Source of the DNA: Clostridium sp.
Lineage (GTDB): Bacteria > Bacillota > Clostridia > Clostridiales > Clostridiaceae
Assembly: GCF_018372875.1 (NCBI RefSeq)
Contig: NZ_JAHAIF010000012.1
Location: 4,652 to 68,651, forward strand
Direction: 5' to 3'
DNA length: 64,000 bases
Under the pieces are notes generated by a model that saw only the letters and a program-made list of their open reading frames with translations, was not told the origin of the DNA and did not search any database. The translations under genes were made by a program, and so were the position numbers. Below are positions 61,629 through 64,000 of this stretch, piece by piece (positions within the stretch are counted from its first letter, which is position 1; each line of letters opens with the position of its first letter).

Positions 61629-62378
61629 ATGAGAATAGATAATAGAAAAAAAGATCAACTTAGAAGAGTAAAGGTAACAAGAAATTATACAAAATATGCA
61701 GAGGGATCTGTTTATATAGAGGTTGGAGATACAAAAGTTTTATGTAATGTATCAATAGAAGATAAGGTGCCACCTTTCCTAAAAGGTTCAGGAGAAGGAT
61801 GGATTACAGCTGAATATAATATGCTTCCAAGAGCAACTGGTACAAGGAAGGTAAGAGATATAGCTAGATTAAAGGTTGATGGGCGTACAATGGAAATCCA
61901 AAGACTTATAGGTAGAGCTTTAAGGTCAGTTGTAGATTTAAAAGCTTTAGGTGAAAAAACATTATGGATAGATTGTGATGTAATACAAGCTGATGGAGGA
62001 ACAAGAACAACATCAATATCAGGAGCTTTTATAGCTATGGTAGATGCAGTTAATAAACTTCATAGAGAAAAGCCTTTCAAAGTATATCCAATAAGAAGTT
62101 TTGTGGCAGCAACAAGCGTAGGAATAGTAGGAGAGGATATGCTACTAGATTTATGTTATGAAGAGGATTCTAATGCTAAAGTTGATATGAATGTAATTAT
62201 GACAGATGAAGGTACTTTTGTAGAGGTTCAAGGAACTGGAGAGGACAGTCCTTTTACTAGGGCTGAATTAAATGAATTATTAGATTTAGGGGAAAAAGGA
62301 ATAAAACAAATGATTCATGTTCAAAAAGAGGCATTAAAGATGGATGCATTATGGATAGGTACTGGGGGAGAAAAATAG
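61629..62378 (+). CDS. rph: Ribonuclease PH
   Basis: A 249-residue phosphorolytic 3'-5' exonuclease that trims tRNA 3' ends. Motifs are [20 protein letters not shown] (quoted in part), [36 protein letters not shown] and the phosphate-site RTTSIS. Full length. Followed after 1 nt by rdgB, the standard Firmicutes pair. Confidence 0.97.
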   Translation: MRIDNRKKDQLRRVKVTRNYTKYAEGSVYIEVGDTKVLCNVSIEDKVPPFLKGSGEGWITAEYNMLPRATGTRKVRDIARLKVDGRTMEIQRLIGRALRSVVDLKALGEKTLWIDCDVIQADGGTRTTSISGAFIAMVDAVNKLHREKPFKVYPIRSFVAATSVGIVGEDMLLDLCYEEDSNAKVDMNVIMTDEGTFVEVQGTGEDSPFTRAELNELLDLGEKGIKQMIHVQKEALKMDALWIGTGGEK

Positions 62379-62379
62379 A

Positions 62380-62991
62380 ATGAAAAAGTTAATAATAGCA
62401 AGTAATAATAAACATAAAATAGAAGAGATTAAATCTATGTTATGTGGAATGCCTTTTGAAATAAGGTCGTTAAAGGAAGAAAATATTGATATAGATGTTG
62501 TAGAAGATGGAACAACTTTTGAGGAAAATTCTAAGAAAAAAGCTAGTGAAATAGCTGAATTTTTAAGAAGCAAAGGTGAGAGAGGTTTTATTGTGTTGTC
62601 AGATGATTCTGGATTAGAAGTAGATTATCTTAATGGTGAGCCTGGTATATATTCTGCTAGATACTCAGGAGAACATGGCAATGATAGAGAAAATAATATT
62701 AAGTTATTAGAAAATTTAAATAATGTTCCTTTTGATAAGAGGGGGGCTTGTTTTGTTTGCCATATATCTTTAATTAATGATAATGGCGAGTATATAGGAA
62801 TAAGAGGAGAAGCGAGAGGAAAAATACTTGAAGAATTACCAGATGAAGATGGATTTGGATATGATCCTATATTTTATTATGAGCCTTTAGGTAAGACATT
62901 TGCAGAGTTAGCAGGGAAAGAGAAGAATGAAATTAGTCATAGAGGAGTAGCATTAAAAGAACTTAAAGATAAAATATCAAAGTTTATATAA
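62380..62991 (+). CDS. rdgB: dITP/XTP pyrophosphatase
   Basis: A 203-residue HAM1/RdgB-family enzyme that removes deaminated purine triphosphates. Motifs are SNNKHKIEEIKSML, LSDDSGLEVDYLNGEPGIYS, GFGYDPIFYY and ISHRGVALKEL. One nucleotide after rph, so translation is coupled. Confidence 0.96.
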   Translation: MKKLIIASNNKHKIEEIKSMLCGMPFEIRSLKEENIDIDVVEDGTTFEENSKKKASEIAEFLRSKGERGFIVLSDDSGLEVDYLNGEPGIYSARYSGEHGNDRENNIKLLENLNNVPFDKRGACFVCHISLINDNGEYIGIRGEARGKILEELPDEDGFGYDPIFYYEPLGKTFAELAGKEKNEISHRGVALKELKDKISKFI

Positions 62992-63004
62992 GGTGGGGAA
63001 TGAA

Positions 63005-63487
63005 TTGTTAATAGCAGTAATAAGTGACACACATAGAGTTGCAAAATATATTAATATAGCAAAAGAATATATAAAATCTGCAGATGTATTAATACATTTA
63101 GGTGATAATTCAGAAGATATTGAGGAATTAACTAAGGAATTTAAGGGAAAAGTATATGGTGTAAGAGGAAATTGTGATTTTACTAATAATTATCCTAAGG
63201 AAAATATAGTTGTTTTAGACGGAAAAAAGATTTTTATTACTCATGGAGATTTATATGGAGTAAAGTATAGCCTAACTAATTTATATTATAGGGCTAAAGA
63301 GGTTGAAGCTGATATAGTTCTATTTGGGCATACACATGAACAATTAATATTAAATGAGGATGAAATTATATTTATGAATCCAGGAAGTATATCTCTCCCT
63401 AAATTAAGAGGCAGACATATAGGGTATATTGATATAGAGAATGGAAATATAAAGGACGTTAGACTTAAAGAAGTAAAATGTTTGTAG
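63005..63487 (+). CDS. YfcE/MJ0936-type metallophosphodiesterase
   Basis: A 160-residue calcineurin-like phosphoesterase with all metal-site motifs: SDTH (residues 7-10), GDN, GVRGNCD, ITHGDLYG and FGHTHE. TTG at 63005 is preferred (AGGTGGGG 6 nt upstream); a GTG at 62993 falls within that site. Third gene of rph-rdgB-yfcE, common in Firmicutes; cellular substrate unknown. Confidence 0.9.
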   Translation: MLIAVISDTHRVAKYINIAKEYIKSADVLIHLGDNSEDIEELTKEFKGKVYGVRGNCDFTNNYPKENIVVLDGKKIFITHGDLYGVKYSLTNLYYRAKEVEADIVLFGHTHEQLILNEDEIIFMNPGSISLPKLRGRHIGYIDIENGNIKDVRLKEVKCL

Positions 63488-63598
63488 TATTATGTAGAAA
63501 AGTAAGGTTGTAAAAGATGCTAAAATTTTAAATTATCTTTATTTAGGTCGATTTTTCTTTATAATTCAATAATATATATTTTTCTTTTAAAAAAGGTA

Positions 63599-63627
63599 TT
63601 GACGGATTAATGGTCATACTGTAGAAT
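63599..63627 (+). promoter_or_regulatory. Promoter of tRNA-Pro
   Basis: TTGACG (63599-63604), 17-bp spacer, TAGAAT (63622-63627), about 38 bp before the tRNA. Confidence 0.7.
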
Positions 63628-63664
63628 AATCATTGTCGTCGCGAGAGAGCGATGCCGGTGATAC

Positions 63665-63740
63665 CGGGGTGTGGCGCAGATGGGAGCGCGCGTGGTTTGG
63701 GACCATGAGGTCGCAGGTTCGATCCCTGTCACCCCGACCA
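63665..63740 (+). tRNA. tRNA-Pro (anticodon TGG)
   Basis: A 76-nt cloverleaf: acceptor CGGGGTG with CACCCCG, anticodon loop TTTGGGA giving TGG, T-arm GGTTCGATCC and encoded CCA. Confidence 0.95.
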
Positions 63741-63767
63741 CTTTCCAAAACAAGATTAAAAAAAATC

Positions 63768-63796
63768 TTGACAAATGCGGAGAGATATCATAAAAT
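63768..63796 (+). promoter_or_regulatory. Promoter of the tRNA-Arg/His unit
   Basis: TTGACA (63768-63773), 17-bp spacer, TAAAAT (63791-63796). A small inverted repeat CAAGATT/AATCTTG (63751-63770) overlaps the -35. Confidence 0.75.
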
Positions 63797-63822
63797 AATA
63801 TTCGTTCTCGAAAGAGAAATAT

Positions 63823-63899
<77 letters not shown>

Positions 63900-63902
63900 T
63901 AT

Positions 63903-63979
63903 GGTGAATGTAGTTCAGTTGGTAGAGCGCCAGTTTGTGGCACTGGTTGTCGTGGGTTCGAGTCCCATCGTTCACCCCA
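63903..63979 (+). tRNA. tRNA-His (anticodon GTG)
   Basis: A 77-nt cloverleaf with the extra G at -1 (63903) typical of tRNA-His, acceptor GTGAATG with CGTTCAC, anticodon loop TTGTGGC giving GTG, T-arm GGGTTCGAGTCCC, encoded CCA. Confidence 0.96.
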
Positions 63980-63984
63980 TACGT

Positions 63985-64000
63985 AGGGATATCGCCAAGC
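63985..64000 (+). tRNA. Start of a tRNA, probably tRNA-Gln (cut by window end)
   Basis: The last bases AGGGATATCGCCAAGC look like the acceptor and D-arm start of tRNA-Gln (TATCGCCAAGC is typical). The anticodon lies outside the window, so identity is inferred from the 5' end and its place in a tRNA cluster. Confidence 0.55.

Overview
The window is low-GC (roughly 30 %) Gram-positive anaerobe DNA, most likely Clostridium sensu stricto or a close relative. Signs of this are a complete butyryl-CoA synthesis operon (crt-bcd-etfB-etfA-hbd) next to rex, an NfnAB transhydrogenase, an [FeFe]-hydrogenase, a Gram-positive type IV pilus cluster, strong AGGAGG ribosome sites, and Firmicutes RNA elements (T-box, yybP-ykoY, purine riboswitch, CIRCE). 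The species is not resolved. Gene content is mostly core; I see no insertion sequence, prophage or CRISPR array.

Layout. 1-2.4 kb: end of an ArsR-type metal sensor and a CadA-like P1B ATPase. 2.4-3.5 kb: Mn riboswitch with terminator, an unexplained palindromic leader segment, then mntP. 3.7-9.3 kb: rex, a near-perfect Rex operator, then the five-gene butyryl-CoA operon. 9.5-16 kb: a LevR-type sigma-54 activator, a textbook -24/-12 promoter, a mannose-family PTS (EIIA, EIIC, EIID, EIIB), a very long terminator-like hairpin, and murQ. 16.2-18.5 kb: nfnAB. 19.2-23.6 kb: nhaA behind a 650-bp gene-free stretch, an 8-oxoguanine glycosylase, a small HNH protein, and a ferredoxin-domain hydrogenase. 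23.8-25.9 kb: CIRCE-groES-groEL. 26.2-35.1 kb: type IV pilus operon. 35.2-38.5 kb: guanine riboswitch-guaB-guaA. 38.6-44.8 kb: Wzy/O-antigen-ligase-like membrane protein, pgi, YaiI-family protein, a seven-repeat triple-tyrosine protein and a lytic transglycosylase. 45-50.2 kb: an RsuA-family enzyme, a candidate small RNA with two CCC-exposing loops, T-box-gltX, DUF1622 protein and glnS. 50.3-57.4 kb: permuted papain-like enzyme, DUF3887 lipoprotein, DUF554 protein, pcrA, an unusual ligA and small membrane proteins. 57.5-63.5 kb: an orphan solute-binding protein, an unrecognised 506-residue protein, an AIR-synthase-family protein, then rph, rdgB and a YfcE-like phosphodiesterase. 63.6-64 kb: tRNA-Pro, tRNA-Arg, tRNA-His and the start of a probable tRNA-Gln.

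How it fits together. Rex senses NADH/NAD+ and probably gates the butyrate-forming operon, whose Bcd-EtfAB complex bifurcates electrons to ferredoxin. NfnAB and the hydrogenase are other outlets or exchangers of the same reduced ferredoxin and NAD(P)H pools. The PTS, MurQ and Pgi feed amino-sugar or hexose carbon into glycolysis. Many units end in clear intrinsic terminators, and regulation in this stretch relies heavily on leader RNAs.

Most worth a second look: the double-hairpin candidate sRNA (about 45838-45927), the mannose-class PTS/murQ arrangement with its roughly 111-nt hairpin, the Mn-riboswitch leader carrying a dispersed palindromic element, post-terminator repeats shared by the mntP and nhaA regions, the divergent ligA, and the 506-residue protein of unknown function.
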